A stretch of 64,000 nucleotides of DNA, taken from positions 1-64,000 of the forward strand of contig CADCUI010000074.1 of NCBI GenBank assembly GCA_902805845.1. Direction: 5' to 3'. The notes under the pieces were generated by a model that saw nothing but the letters and a program-made list of their open reading frames with translations, ran no database searches and was not told where the DNA came from. Shown piece by piece: positions 37,101 through 46,093 of this stretch (the stretch's first letter is position 1; every line of letters begins with the position of its first letter). This DNA comes from an uncultured Nocardioidaceae bacterium (GTDB lineage Bacteria; Actinomycetota; Actinomycetes; Propionibacteriales; Nocardioidaceae). Position numbers and translations under genes: made by a program.

Positions 37101-39206
37101 GTGGCAGGCAAGGGAAGCAGCGGCACCAGCGCTCAGCCGACCAGACGGGCGGCCCGGACCGATGCGGCGCCGGCAGCCCGACGGGCTGATGCCATCCGCA
37201 ACGTGGTCCTCGTGGGACCAGCAGGCTCCGGCAAGACGACTCTGGTCGAGACGCTCCTGGTCTCGGCCGGTGTGCTGAGCAGGGCCGGCACGACGACCGA
37301 GGGCACGACGGTCACCGACTTCGACGAGGCCGAGCACCGTCAGCAGCGTTCGGTGGGGCTGGCGCTCGCGCCGCTCATGCACGGGGACACCAAGCTGAAC
37401 CTGCTCGACGCCCCGGGCTACGCCGACTTCGTCGGTGAGCTTCGTGCCGGCCTTCGGGCGGCCGACTGCGCGATGTTCGTGATCGCGGCCAATGAGGGCG
37501 TGGACGAACCGACCCGGACGCTGTGGCGCGAGTGCGCCGACGTGGGGATGCCGCGCGCCGTCGTCGTCACGAAGCTCGACCATGCCCGCGCCGACTGTGA
37601 CGGGGTGGTCGCGCAGGCACGCGTCGCGTTCGGCGACAAGGTCGTGCCCGTCTACCTCCGCGAGGGTGACCGGCTGGTCGGGCTGCTGACCGACGACCAC
37701 GAGCACGACGAGCAGCGCGCCGCCCTCATCGAGGCAGTCATCGAGGAGTCCGAGGACGAGTCGCTGATGGAGCGCTACTACGGCGGCGAGGAGATCGACC
37801 ACGACCTGCTGGTGCGCGACCTCGAGCATGCGGTCGCGCGCGGCTCGTTCCACCCGGTCGTCCCGGTCGACTCCTCGAGCGGCGTCGGAGCCCAGGAGCT
37901 CCTCGACCTTGTCGTGGCCGGGTTCCCCTCGCCGCTCGAGCACCCGCTGCCGTCGGCGTACACCCCTGCCGGCGCGAGCGCCCCGCCGCTCACCTGCGAC
38001 CCGGGCGGGCCGCTGCTGGCCGAGGTCGTCAAGACGACCTCCGACCCCTACGTCGGCCGCGTGAGCCTGGTGCGGGTCTTCTCCGGCACCGTCAGGCCCG
38101 ACATGACCGTGCACGTCTCCGGCCACTTCTCGTCCTTCTTCGGCGACGGGTCCGGGCACCCCGACCACGACGAGGACGAGCGCATCGGGGCGCTGTCGAC
38201 GCCGCTCGGCAAGGTGCAGCGCCCGGCGGAGTCCGTCATCGCCGGTGACGTCTGCGCGATCGCGAAGCTGAGTCGGGCGGAGACCGGCGACACGCTGTCC
38301 GACAAGGACGAGCCGCTGGTGCTCAGGCCCTGGACGATGCCGGAACCCTTGCTGCCCTTGGCGATCGAGGCGCGCGCGAAGGCCGACGAGGACCGCCTCT
38401 CGCAAGGGCTGCAGCGCCTCGCCGCCGAGGACCCGACTCTGCGGATCGACCACAACGCCGAGACCCACCAGATCGTGCTGTGGTGCATGGGCGAGGCGCA
38501 CGCCGACGTCGTGATCGACCGGCTCGGCAGCCGCTACGGGGCCGCCGTCGACCAGGTGGAGCTGAAGGTGCCGCTGCGGGAGACGTTCGCCGGCCCCAGC
38601 AAGGGTCACGGCCGCCACGTGAAGCAGTCCGGCGGCCACGGCCAGTACGCCGTCTGCGACATCGAGGTCGAGCCGCTTCCGCAGGGCACCGGCTTCGAGT
38701 TCGTCGACAAGGTCGTGGGGGGCGCCGTGCCGCGGCAGTTCATCCCGTCGGTGGAGAAGGGCATCCGTCAGCAGATGGCCAAGGGGGTCACGGCCGGCTA
38801 CCCGGTCGAGGACATCAGGGTGACGTTGCTCGACGGCAAGGCGCACAGCGTCGACTCCTCCGACATGGCGTTCCAGACCGCCGGCCAGCTCGCCCTGCGT
38901 GACGCGGCCTCGGCGGCGCGGATGTGCCTCCTGGAGCCGGTCGACGAGGTCGCGGTGCTCGTCCCCGACGACCTCGTCGGCACGGTCATGGGCGACCTGT
39001 CCTCACGGCGCGGACACGTCCTGGGCTCCGAGCCCGCCGGGGCGGAGCGCACGCTGGTGCGCGCGGAGGTCCCGCAGGTGGAGATCTCCCGGTACGCCGT
39101 GGACCTGCGGGCGTCCTGCCACGGCGCCGCGTCCTTCACCCGCCGGTTCGTCCGTTACGAGGCGATGCCGGAGAACGTCGCGGCGAGGCACAGGAGCCAC
39201 GACTGA
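37101..39206 (+). CDS. Elongation factor G-like GTPase (FusA2 type)
   Basis: 701 aa. G1 GPAGSGKTTL, G3 DAPGYADFVG and G4 TKLD are visible, followed by EF-G domains II-V (GPSKGHGRHVKQSGGHGQYA is the domain IV start; GDLSSRRGHVLGSE lies in domain V). The canonical DTPGH is DAPGY here, so the catalytic His of translational GTPases is a Tyr. This matches the EF-G-like second paralogue of actinobacteria (such as mycobacterial FusA2), whose role is not settled; it is not the main EF-G. GTG 37101 has AGGAGG 8 nt upstream. Confidence 0.9.
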   Translation: MAGKGSSGTSAQPTRRAARTDAAPAARRADAIRNVVLVGPAGSGKTTLVETLLVSAGVLSRAGTTTEGTTVTDFDEAEHRQQRSVGLALAPLMHGDTKLNLLDAPGYADFVGELRAGLRAADCAMFVIAANEGVDEPTRTLWRECADVGMPRAVVVTKLDHARADCDGVVAQARVAFGDKVVPVYLREGDRLVGLLTDDHEHDEQRAALIEAVIEESEDESLMERYYGGEEIDHDLLVRDLEHAVARGSFHPVVPVDSSSGVGAQELLDLVVAGFPSPLEHPLPSAYTPAGASAPPLTCDPGGPLLAEVVKTTSDPYVGRVSLVRVFSGTVRPDMTVHVSGHFSSFFGDGSGHPDHDEDERIGALSTPLGKVQRPAESVIAGDVCAIAKLSRAETGDTLSDKDEPLVLRPWTMPEPLLPLAIEARAKADEDRLSQGLQRLAAEDPTLRIDHNAETHQIVLWCMGEAHADVVIDRLGSRYGAAVDQVELKVPLRETFAGPSKGHGRHVKQSGGHGQYAVCDIEVEPLPQGTGFEFVDKVVGGAVPRQFIPSVEKGIRQQMAKGVTAGYPVEDIRVTLLDGKAHSVDSSDMAFQTAGQLALRDAASAARMCLLEPVDEVAVLVPDDLVGTVMGDLSSRRGHVLGSEPAGAERTLVRAEVPQVEISRYAVDLRASCHGAASFTRRFVRYEAMPENVAARHRSHD

Positions 39207-39227
39207 GGGCCCCGACCTCCCCCGTGG

Positions 39228-39989
39228 TCAGGGCCGGCGGGTGCCGGCGGCAGCCGTCGTGGCGGGGTGGAGGGCCAGGGTGCTGCGGGAGCGCAGGTGC
39301 GCCTCACAGTGGCTGACCAGCTCGTCGTACGCCGCCGCGCCCATCAGCTCGACCAGCTCGGCGCGGCTCGACACGTAGACCGGCTCGGTGCCGACGTGGG
39401 CCTCGGTGTTCCCCGAGCAGTACCAGTCGAGGTCGTGCCCCCCGGGCCCCCAGCCGCGCCGGTCGTACTCGGCGATCGAGACCTCCAGGTGGCTGGTGCC
39501 GTCGGGCAGCTCGACCGTCCGGTAGGTGCGCCGGATCGGCAGCTGCCAGCACACGTCGGGCTTGGTCTCGACGATCTCCCGCCCGGTGCGCAGCGCGTAG
39601 CGGTGCAGGGCACAGCCCCTGCCGCCGGAGAAGCCGGGCCGGTTGAGGAAGATGCAGGCGCCGTCATGGACCCGGGTCTTGCGCTCGCCCTCGTCGTCGG
39701 TCTCCACCCACCGGCGTCGTCCGGCCCTGCGGTGCTGCCAGTCGTCGGCCGTCAGCTCCGCCACGTGCGCCGCGACCCGCTGCTCGTCGTCGGCGTCGGC
39801 GAAGTGCGCGCCCAGCGTGCAGCAGCCGTCGTCGGGCCGTTCGGCGTAGATGCCCTGGCAGCCGCGACCGAAGATGCACGTCCAGCTGGAGGTGAGCCAG
39901 GTCAGGTCGCAGCGGAACGTCTGGTCGTCGTCGGCGGGGTCACGGAACTCCACCCAGGCGCGCGGGAACACGAGATCGACCTCTGGCAC
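39228..39989 (-). CDS. Cysteine-rich conserved protein (Rv0495c-like by position)
   Basis: 253 aa with about ten cysteines, several in tight groups ([36 protein letters not shown]), which suggests a metal or Fe-S site like those of YkgJ/DUF3109-type proteins. No catalytic motif was recognised. It is divergent from the Ppx/GppA gene with an 89-bp gap, the same arrangement as Rv0495c-Rv0496. Confidence 0.8.
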   Translation of the reverse strand: MPEVDLVFPRAWVEFRDPADDDQTFRCDLTWLTSSWTCIFGRGCQGIYAERPDDGCCTLGAHFADADDEQRVAAHVAELTADDWQHRRAGRRRWVETDDEGERKTRVHDGACIFLNRPGFSGGRGCALHRYALRTGREIVETKPDVCWQLPIRRTYRTVELPDGTSHLEVSIAEYDRRGWGPGGHDLDWYCSGNTEAHVGTEPVYVSSRAELVELMGAAAYDELVSHCEAHLRSRSTLALHPATTAAAGTRRP

Positions 39990-40066
39990 GGGCGGAAGCC
40001 TATGCGAGCACCCGTCGTACGACGGGCCGCGCCGCAGGAGCAGGCAGTATCCGCGGGCATGCTGGG

Positions 40067-40072
40067 TACGTT
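40067..40072 (+). promoter_or_regulatory. Probable -10 box of a leaderless promoter
   Basis: TACGTT ends 6 nt before the GTG start at 40079. Confidence 0.45.
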
Positions 40073-40078
40073 GGGGCC

Positions 40079-41008
40079 GTGCGTCTGGGCGTCCTCGACA
40101 TCGGCTCGAACACCGGCCACCTGCTCGTCGTCGACGCGCACGGGGGTGCGGCGCCGCTGCCCGCGTACTCCTTCAAGGCGCCGCTGCGGCTGGCCGAGCA
40201 CCTCGAGGGCGGGGCGCTGGCGGAGTCGGGGATCACGGCGCTCAGCGACTTCGTCGCCGCCGCGCTGCAGGTGGCCGTCGACAAGGGCTGCGAGGAGATG
40301 CTGGGGTTCGCCACCTCCGCCGTGCGCGACGCCACGAACGCCGAGGCCGTGCTCGACCGGGTCCGGCAGGAGGCGAACGTCGACATCGCCGTGCTCCCGG
40401 GCGAGGACGAGGCACGGCTGACGTTCCTCGCGGTCCGACGGTGGTTCGGCTGGTCGTCGGGTCGACTCGTGGTCTTCGACATCGGCGGCGGTTCGCTGGA
40501 GATCGCCGCCGGCAGCGACGAGGCCCCCGACGTCGCACAGTCCTTGCCGCTGGGAGCCGGGCGGCTGACCCGGGCGTGGCTCCGCAAGGACCCGCCCGAC
40601 GAGAGCTCGGTGCGGGACCTCAGGCGCCTGGTGCGCACCGAGATCGCCCGCGACGCCGGAGCCGTGCTGCGCGCAGGGACGGCCGACCACGCGGTGGCGA
40701 CGTCGAAGACGTTCCGCTCCCTGGCGCGGATCTGCGGGGCGGCGCCGCGCGACGCCGGCTCGCTGGTGCGGCGGGTCCTGGCGGCGGACGACCTCAAGGC
40801 CAAGCTGCCGGAGCTGCTGGCGATGGACGACGAGCAGCGGCGTCAGCTGCCCGGGGTCTCACCCGACCGGTCCCACCAGATCGTGGCCGGTGCCCTGGTG
40901 GCCGACGCGGTCATGGACATCTACGACCTGTCCGGGCTCGAGGTCTGTCCGTGGGCGCTGCGCGAGGGGATCATCCTCGAGCGCATCGACGCGATCGGCA
41001 TCCGGTGA
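40079..41008 (+). CDS. Ppx/GppA-family exopolyphosphatase
   Basis: 309 aa with an ASKHA actin-like fold: [17 protein letters not shown] at the N terminus, [26 protein letters not shown] and the phosphate loop [13 protein letters not shown] near residue 137. It hydrolyses polyphosphate or pppGpp; the family does not say which. It lacks the C-terminal HD-type domain of long Ppx proteins, as does the mycobacterial Rv0496 enzyme. GTGA overlap with the next gene. Confidence 0.92.
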   Translation: MRLGVLDIGSNTGHLLVVDAHGGAAPLPAYSFKAPLRLAEHLEGGALAESGITALSDFVAAALQVAVDKGCEEMLGFATSAVRDATNAEAVLDRVRQEANVDIAVLPGEDEARLTFLAVRRWFGWSSGRLVVFDIGGGSLEIAAGSDEAPDVAQSLPLGAGRLTRAWLRKDPPDESSVRDLRRLVRTEIARDAGAVLRAGTADHAVATSKTFRSLARICGAAPRDAGSLVRRVLAADDLKAKLPELLAMDDEQRRQLPGVSPDRSHQIVAGALVADAVMDIYDLSGLEVCPWALREGIILERIDAIGIR

Positions 41009-41898
41009 CCCCCACACCCGACCGGTCCGAGCCCGACCGGTCCTTTCCTGTCCGCCCCGCCCCAGGGTCGGTCGCGCTCTCGACGGCCTCGGTCTACCCG
41101 GAGTCGACGGCCACCGCCTTCGAGATGGCGGACCGCCTCGGCTTCGACGCCATCGAGGTCATGGTGGGGATGGACGAGACGAGCTCGGACATCGCCCAGG
41201 TCAAGCACCTCTCGGAGTACCACGAGATGCCGGTCTGCGCCGTCCACGCCCCCTGCCTGCTGATCACCCAGCGGGTCTGGGGCTCCGACCCCTGGGGCAA
41301 GCTCGAGACCAGCGCCGAGATGGCCGCCGAGGTGGGCGCGGACGTCGTCGTGGTGCACCCACCCTTCCGGTGGCAGCGGGACTACGCCCGCGGGTTCGTC
41401 GACGGCGTCGCGCGGCTGGAGGAGCGCACCGGGATCGCCTTCGCCGTCGAGAACATGTACCCGTGGCGGGCCTCCCGACGGGAGATGGACGTCTACGCGC
41501 CGCACTGGGACCCGGTCGGGTTCGACTACGCCAACACCACCCTCGACGTGTCCCACGCCGCCACTGCTCAGGTCGACTCCCTGGAGCTCGCGCAGCGGAT
41601 GACCGAGACGTTGCGGCACCTGCACGTCACCGACGGGGCGGGGAGCGCCAAGGACGAGCACCTCATCCCCGGCCGGGGCAGCCAGCCGGTCGCCGAGCTG
41701 CTGGAGCACCTGGCCACTTCGGATTTCGACGGCCACCTGGTGCTCGAGGTGAACACCCGGCGCTCCGGCTCGCGGAGCGCTCGGGAGATCGACCTGCTGG
41801 AGGGGTTGGCCTTCGTCCGGCTGCACTTCGCCGCGGTCCCAGGGCAGCCGGCTGACGAGGCTCCCGGACGAGGACGGACACCGGTCGAGTCGGCATGA
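41005..41898 (+). CDS. TIM-barrel sugar isomerase/epimerase-like protein
   Basis: 297 aa of the xylose isomerase-like AP endonuclease 2 family. Core segments are [57 protein letters not shown] (metal Glu), TLDVSHAA and LVLEVNTRR. The substrate is unknown. It corresponds to Rv0498. Coupled by GTGA to the Ppx gene and ATGA to the ABC transporter, so the four genes are one operon. Confidence 0.87.
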   Translation: MTPTPDRSEPDRSFPVRPAPGSVALSTASVYPESTATAFEMADRLGFDAIEVMVGMDETSSDIAQVKHLSEYHEMPVCAVHAPCLLITQRVWGSDPWGKLETSAEMAAEVGADVVVVHPPFRWQRDYARGFVDGVARLEERTGIAFAVENMYPWRASRREMDVYAPHWDPVGFDYANTTLDVSHAATAQVDSLELAQRMTETLRHLHVTDGAGSAKDEHLIPGRGSQPVAELLEHLATSDFDGHLVLEVNTRRSGSRSAREIDLLEGLAFVRLHFAAVPGQPADEAPGRGRTPVESA

Positions 41899-42611
41899 GC
41901 AACGCCGTCCGCGTCGACCGCCTGCGCGTCACGCGGGGCGGCACGACCGCGGTCGACGACGTCTCCTTCACCGCGCGGACCGGTGAGGTGACCGGGCTCC
42001 TCGGACCCAGCGGCAGCGGCAAGAGCTCGCTGCTGCGGGCGGTGGTGGGGGTCCAGGTCGTCGCCGGCGGCATCGTCGAGGTGCTGGGCCGGCCGGCCGG
42101 CAGCCGTGAGCTGAGGCACCGGATCGGCTACGTCACCCAGGCTCCGAGCGTCTACGACGACCTCACCGTGACCGAGAACGTGCGGTTCTTCGCCCGCGTC
42201 CTCGGTCTGGGGCCGCAGGCCGTCGACGAGGTCGTCGGTGCCGTGGACCTGGGCCGGCACCGCGACTCACGGGTGGCGCGGCTGTCCGGTGGCGAACGCT
42301 CGCGGGTCAGCCTGGCCGTCGCGCTGCTGGGGACGCCGGACCTCCTGGTGCTGGACGAGCCCACCGTCGGCCTCGACCCCGTGCTGCGCCTCGATCTGTG
42401 GGCGCTGTTCCACCGGCTGGCCCGGGAGGGAGCCGCGGTCGTGGTCTCGAGCCACGTGATGGACGAGGCGCAGCGGTGCGACCGCCTGCTGCTCATGCGC
42501 TCGGGCAGGCTCGTCGCCGACGACTCGCCCGAGGGGCTCCTGGCCCGCACCGGCACCGCTGACGTCGAGTCGGCGTTCCTCGCGCTGGTCCGAGGGCAGG
42601 AGGCCCGGTGA
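41895..42611 (+). CDS. ABC-2 type transporter, ATP-binding protein
   Basis: 238 aa. Walker [10 protein letters not shown] near residues 37-45, Q-loop ([13 protein letters not shown]), signature [16 protein letters not shown] and Walker [14 protein letters not shown]. This fits an exporter of the drug/lipid ABC-2 class. The ATG overlaps the upstream stop, and the stop overlaps the permease GTG. The pair is an insertion relative to the mycobacterial block. Confidence 0.94.
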   Translation: MSNAVRVDRLRVTRGGTTAVDDVSFTARTGEVTGLLGPSGSGKSSLLRAVVGVQVVAGGIVEVLGRPAGSRELRHRIGYVTQAPSVYDDLTVTENVRFFARVLGLGPQAVDEVVGAVDLGRHRDSRVARLSGGERSRVSLAVALLGTPDLLVLDEPTVGLDPVLRLDLWALFHRLAREGAAVVVSSHVMDEAQRCDRLLLMRSGRLVADDSPEGLLARTGTADVESAFLALVRGQEAR

Positions 42612-43357
42612 GTCCACGGGTGACGTTCGCGGTGGCCGCGCGGGTGCTGGCTCAGCTGCGGCACGATCACCGGACCCTCGCTCTGCTGCTGGTCGTGCCC
42701 AGTGCGGTGCTCGGGCTGCTGCGCTGGATGTACGACAGCCGGCCCGACGTCTTCGACCAGCTCGGGCCGGCACTGCTGGCGCTGATCCCGTTCATCGTGA
42801 TGTTCCTCGTCACGAGCGTGACGACGCTGCGTGAGCGCTCCTCCGGGACATTGGAGCGGCTGCTGGCCATGCCGATGGGCCGGCTGGACCTGCTGCTCGG
42901 CTACGGGCTGGCCTTCGGCCTGATGGCCGCGCTGCAGTCCGGGATCGCCGTCGCGCTGTGTGCCGGTCCGTTGGGGCTCGACGTGCGCGGACCTGTGTGG
43001 GTGCTGGTAGTGGTCGCCGTCGCCGACGCCGTGCTGGGGACGGCGTTCGGGCTGTTCGTCTCGGCATTCGCGCGGACCGAGTTCCAGGCGGTGCAGTTCA
43101 TGCCGCTGGTGGTGGTCCCGCAGATCCTGCTCTGTGGGCTGTTCTTGAGTCGGGACGCATTACCGGGACCCTTGTCTGTCCTCAGCGACGCGCTTCCCTT
43201 GTCGTATGCGGTGGACGCGATGACCCTCGTGGCTTCCCGGACAGGAGACGTGGCCGGCGTCGACGGCCAGGTCTGGCGCGATCTCGGGGTGGTTGCCGCG
43301 GTGACTGTGCTGCTGCTCGCTCTGGGTGCGGTGACCCTGCGCCGCCGTACCCCTTGA
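42608..43357 (+). CDS. ABC-2 type transporter, permease
   Basis: 249 aa with six hydrophobic segments (about residues 20-37, 50-72, 96-120, 128-150, 163-180 and 220-242). LRERSSGTLERLLAMPMGRLDLLLGYG is the typical ABC-2 membrane signature (positions about 78-104). It works with the preceding ATPase. The substrate is unknown. Confidence 0.93.
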   Translation: MSPRVTFAVAARVLAQLRHDHRTLALLLVVPSAVLGLLRWMYDSRPDVFDQLGPALLALIPFIVMFLVTSVTTLRERSSGTLERLLAMPMGRLDLLLGYGLAFGLMAALQSGIAVALCAGPLGLDVRGPVWVLVVVAVADAVLGTAFGLFVSAFARTEFQAVQFMPLVVVPQILLCGLFLSRDALPGPLSVLSDALPLSYAVDAMTLVASRTGDVAGVDGQVWRDLGVVAAVTVLLLALGAVTLRRRTP

Positions 43358-43499
43358 TGTTGAACGCACCCGGGACTAGCTCCCGCGACTGCTGCAGCGC
43401 AGATTCCCAGGACGGGCCGCAGCGCCAGGGGCTAACGACTTAGTGGACCGCACGTCCTAGGCCTGAATCAAAAGGGCGGTGGTGCTGCTGCCGACCCCC

Positions 43500-43505
43500 T
43501 ACTGT
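43500..43505 (+). promoter_or_regulatory. Probable -10 box of a leaderless promoter
   Basis: TACTGT ends 6 nt before the ATG at 43512. Confidence 0.45.
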
Positions 43506-43511
43506 TCGGAC

Positions 43512-43934
43512 ATGGCCCATCGGATAGCGAAGGTCGTCGGTACTTCGGCAGGCGCGCTCGGACTCGTGGGCGCAGTCCTGGTCTTCTCGGCCAGCAGCGA
43601 CGAGCCGCTCAACCCGGCGGCTCAAGCCGTCGCTGACGAGCCGCCCGTCACGAACTTCTCAATCGATGCCGAAGGTGATTGTGAGTTCGACCCGGACCGC
43701 GGGGGTCTGGTCTACGAGGAACTGACGATCAAGTCGAAGTCGACCGGCGCTCTCGAGCTCTCCTTCTACGTGCAGCGTGACAGTCTCGACGACATCCTGC
43801 CGGGCTATGTCTCCACTGTTCTCACGTTCGACGAGAAGTCCCGCAGTCACACCTTCGATCTCGTTCTTCCCGTCACTCAGGACGACTACGAAGCGGGATA
43901 CAACGAGTGCTACTGGCACACCGGCGGGAGCTGA
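43512..43934 (+). CDS. Small secreted or anchored acidic protein, unknown
   Basis: 140 aa. A basic start is followed by a hydrophobic stretch (about residues 9-29) that could be a signal peptide or anchor, then an acidic domain with two cysteines (C52 and C134 approximately) that may form a disulfide. It was not recognised. Its codon use is somewhat less GC-biased than the flanking transporter genes, so it may be acquired. ATG 43512 follows TACTGT by 6 nt; a GTG at 43479 would add 11 residues. Confidence 0.6.
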   Translation: MAHRIAKVVGTSAGALGLVGAVLVFSASSDEPLNPAAQAVADEPPVTNFSIDAEGDCEFDPDRGGLVYEELTIKSKSTGALELSFYVQRDSLDDILPGYVSTVLTFDEKSRSHTFDLVLPVTQDDYEAGYNECYWHTGGS

Positions 43935-44045
43935 CTCCGGGTCCACCGACCCAGAGGGCACAAGACCGTCCGCTGATCATGACCAAGCGGACAGCGTCAT
44001 GTGCGGATCGCGCCGTACGACGAGCCTCAGCTCGATCCAGACGGC

Positions 44046-44507
44046 TCAGCAGCAGGCTGCGGAGGAGGGGGCAGGTTCGTCGCCCTGGGCGGCGTCGGTG
44101 CCGGAGCAACAGGCGGGGCCTTCATCGGCGGTGAAGGTCGGGCTGTCGGCGAGGACCGTGTAGACCTCCCAACGCTCCTCGTCGGGGGCACCCTCGACCC
44201 AGAACTTGTCCTGCTTGGCGTAGCAGCAGGTGGTTCCCCGCTCGTTGATCGCGGCCAGGCCCGCGTTGGCGAGGCGGCTCAGCTCGGCGTCCACCTTGTC
44301 GACGCTCTCCACCTCGACGCCGAGGTGGTTCAGCGAGCCCCCCTGACCTGGGTTCTCCAGCAGCACGAGCTTGAGCGGAGGTTCGGTGATGGCGAAGTTG
44401 GCGTATCCGGGGCGCCGCTTGGCCGGCTCGGTCCCGAAGAGCTTGGAGTAGAAGCGCACCGCCTCATCGACGTCGTTCACGTTGAGGGCGAGCTGGACTC
44501 GCGACAC
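44046..44507 (-). CDS. arsI: ArsI/CadI-family VOC protein, probable C-As lyase
   Basis: 153 aa. SRVQLALNVNDVDEAVRFYS at the start, metal ligands of the VOC fold (Q5, H61, E114 by position) and the paired cysteines C94-C95 in GTTCCYAKQDKFWV are the marks of ArsI, which cleaves the C-As bond of trivalent organoarsenicals; CadI is the mycobacterial name for close relatives. Two more Cys pairs lie in the tail (PACC and ACC). GTG 44507 has GGAGG 5 nt upstream. Divergent from arsR. Confidence 0.88.
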   Translation of the reverse strand: MSRVQLALNVNDVDEAVRFYSKLFGTEPAKRRPGYANFAITEPPLKLVLLENPGQGGSLNHLGVEVESVDKVDAELSRLANAGLAAINERGTTCCYAKQDKFWVEGAPDEERWEVYTVLADSPTFTADEGPACCSGTDAAQGDEPAPSSAACC

Positions 44508-44520
44508 GGGGTCCTCCACA

Positions 44521-44580
44521 TATTGATGTTGATCGATGTGTCAGGTTGCCACATACATAGACACCTGTCAACATAGACGC
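44521..44580. promoter_or_regulatory. arsI-arsR divergent promoter/operator
   Basis: An AT-richer 60-bp stretch. A direct repeat ACATAGAC occurs at 44555-44562 and 44571-44578. On the minus strand TTGACA (44566-44571) and CAACCT (44543-44548), 17 bp apart, look like the arsI promoter. The repeats overlap this -35 box, so ArsR could shut both directions. Confidence 0.55.
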
Positions 44581-44940
44581 ATGTCGAAGTCGGCCCTGAA
44601 GCTCACCCCCGTCGAGACGGTCGCCTGCTGCTCACCGCTGGCCAAGCAGCCGTTGTCACTCCAACAGGCGGTCCGGATCGCGCCGTTGCTCAAGGCGCTC
44701 GCGGACCCTGTTCGGTTGCGGCTGCTGTCCCTCGTCGCGTCCCACGCCGAGGGTGAGGCGTGCGTGTGCGACCTCAACGACGCCTTCGACCTCTCCCAGC
44801 CGACGATCAGCCACCACCTCAAGGTGCTGCACGAGGTCGGTTTGCTCGACCGAAGCAAGCGCGGCGTGTGGGTGTACTACTCGGTCAACAGCGCCGCGAC
44901 GCGGGATCTCGGTGCGCTGATTGGTGGCGTCGCTCGGTGA
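44581..44940 (+). CDS. arsR: ArsR-family arsenite-sensing repressor
   Basis: 119-aa winged-helix repressor. The HTH is near residues 66-90 (LSQPTISHHLKVLHEVGLL). Likely As(III) ligands are C16-C17 near the N terminus (VACCSPL) and C61/C63 in ACVCDL. This pattern, with N-terminal CC plus one helix-3 cysteine, resembles the Corynebacterium ArsR type. ATG 44581 was chosen. The GTGA overlap with the aquaporin gene shows an operon. Confidence 0.93.
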   Translation: MSKSALKLTPVETVACCSPLAKQPLSLQQAVRIAPLLKALADPVRLRLLSLVASHAEGEACVCDLNDAFDLSQPTISHHLKVLHEVGLLDRSKRGVWVYYSVNSAATRDLGALIGGVAR

Positions 44941-45632
44941 CTCCGCCTCCGCGGCTCGTCCGGAGGATCGGCGCGGAGTTCGTCGGGACCGCGTTCCTGG
45001 TGATGGCAGTGGTCGGTTCCGGCATAGCTGCGGCCCGGTTGTCACCGCAGGACGTGGGGTTGCAGCTCCTGGAGAACAGCCTCGTCACCGGGGCGGCGCT
45101 GGTCGCCTTGATCCTGGCGCTCCAGCCGGTCTCCGCTGCCTTCAACCCGTTGGTGACTCTGGTCGAGCGGCTGCTCGGCCTCTTGGAGACAAGAGACGCG
45201 GCCGCGCTCGTCGCCGCCCAGTTCGTAGGCGGGGCGTTGGGTGCGGTGCTGGCCAACCTCATGTTCGGCCTCGGCGCGGTCAGCATCGCGGCCACCGACC
45301 GCAGCGGCGGCGGGCTGTGGCTGGGCGAGGTCATCGCCACCCTCGGTTTGGTGGTGGTGATCTTCGGAAGCCTCCGCACCGGGCGGACCAACACCGTCGC
45401 CTACGCGGTCGCGGGGTACATCACCGCCGCCTACTGGTTCACCAGCTCGACCAGCTTCGCCAACCCGGCCGTCACCGTCGCCCGGATGTTCTCCGACACC
45501 TTCGCCGGCATCGCCCCGAGCTCCGTCCCGATGTTCATCGCCATGCAGCTCGTCGGTGGCACCCTCGCGCTCGCGCTTATCTGGCTCCTCTTTCCGACCC
45601 CCGCTCAGCAACCGCAGCTCGCCGACGCCTAG
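44937..45632 (+). CDS. Aquaglyceroporin-like channel of the ars operon
   Basis: 231 aa with six membrane spans, of the MIP family. The first signature box is NPL (residues 70-72, AAFNPLVTL) rather than NPA. The second is NPA at 176-178 with R183, matching the selectivity-filter Arg. In Sinorhizobium an ars-linked aquaporin (AqpS) lets arsenite leave the cell after ArsC has made it. No ArsB or Acr3 pump is in this cluster, so a similar job is likely here. Confidence 0.9.
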   Translation: MTPPPRLVRRIGAEFVGTAFLVMAVVGSGIAAARLSPQDVGLQLLENSLVTGAALVALILALQPVSAAFNPLVTLVERLLGLLETRDAAALVAAQFVGGALGAVLANLMFGLGAVSIAATDRSGGGLWLGEVIATLGLVVVIFGSLRTGRTNTVAYAVAGYITAAYWFTSSTSFANPAVTVARMFSDTFAGIAPSSVPMFIAMQLVGGTLALALIWLLFPTPAQQPQLADA

Positions 45633-45640
45633 GAGTCTCC

Positions 45641-46042
45641 GTGACCGACAAGCCCATCGTGCTGTTCGTCTGCGTGCACAACGCCGGCCGCTCACAGATG
45701 GCTGCCGGGTACCTCGAGCACCTGGCCGGAGACCGCATCGAGGTGCTCTCCGCCGGCTCCCAGCCCGCCGACACGGTCAACCCTGTCGCTGTTGAGGCGA
45801 TGGCCGAGGAGGGCATCGACCTCACCACAGCGCAGCCGAAGGTCCTGACCGACGCCGCAGTGCGGGCCTCCGATGTGGTCATCACCATGGGATGCGGGGA
45901 CGCCTGCCCCCTCTATCCCGGCAAGAGGTACGAGGACTGGAAGCTTCACGACCCCGCCGGTCAAGGCATCGACGCGGTCCGACCGATCCGCGACCAGATC
46001 AAGCAACGCGTCCAGTACCTGGTCGCGGACCTTCTCGACTGA
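45641..46042 (+). CDS. arsC: Arsenate reductase, low-molecular-weight phosphatase type
   Basis: 133 aa. Reduces As(V) to As(III). The anion-binding loop C11-VHNAG-R17 and the later cysteines C85 and C89 (MGCGDACPLYPG) with DWKLHDP are typical of ArsC. Whether thioredoxin or mycothiol supplies the electrons cannot be told, though a mycothiol route would suit an actinobacterium. The GTG start is 8 bp after the aquaporin gene, with TAGGAG overlapping that stop as ribosome site. Confidence 0.93.
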   Translation: MTDKPIVLFVCVHNAGRSQMAAGYLEHLAGDRIEVLSAGSQPADTVNPVAVEAMAEEGIDLTTAQPKVLTDAAVRASDVVITMGCGDACPLYPGKRYEDWKLHDPAGQGIDAVRPIRDQIKQRVQYLVADLLD

Positions 46043-46093
46043 CACGCACTCAACCTGCGTCCTCGCCCATCGGCATGACAGCTCGGACAGGCG

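Noticed and set aside
43358-43499. A tRNA fragment or att site at the edge of the arsenic region
   Set aside because: No cloverleaf or matching direct repeat was found at the other end (46.1-47.1 kb).
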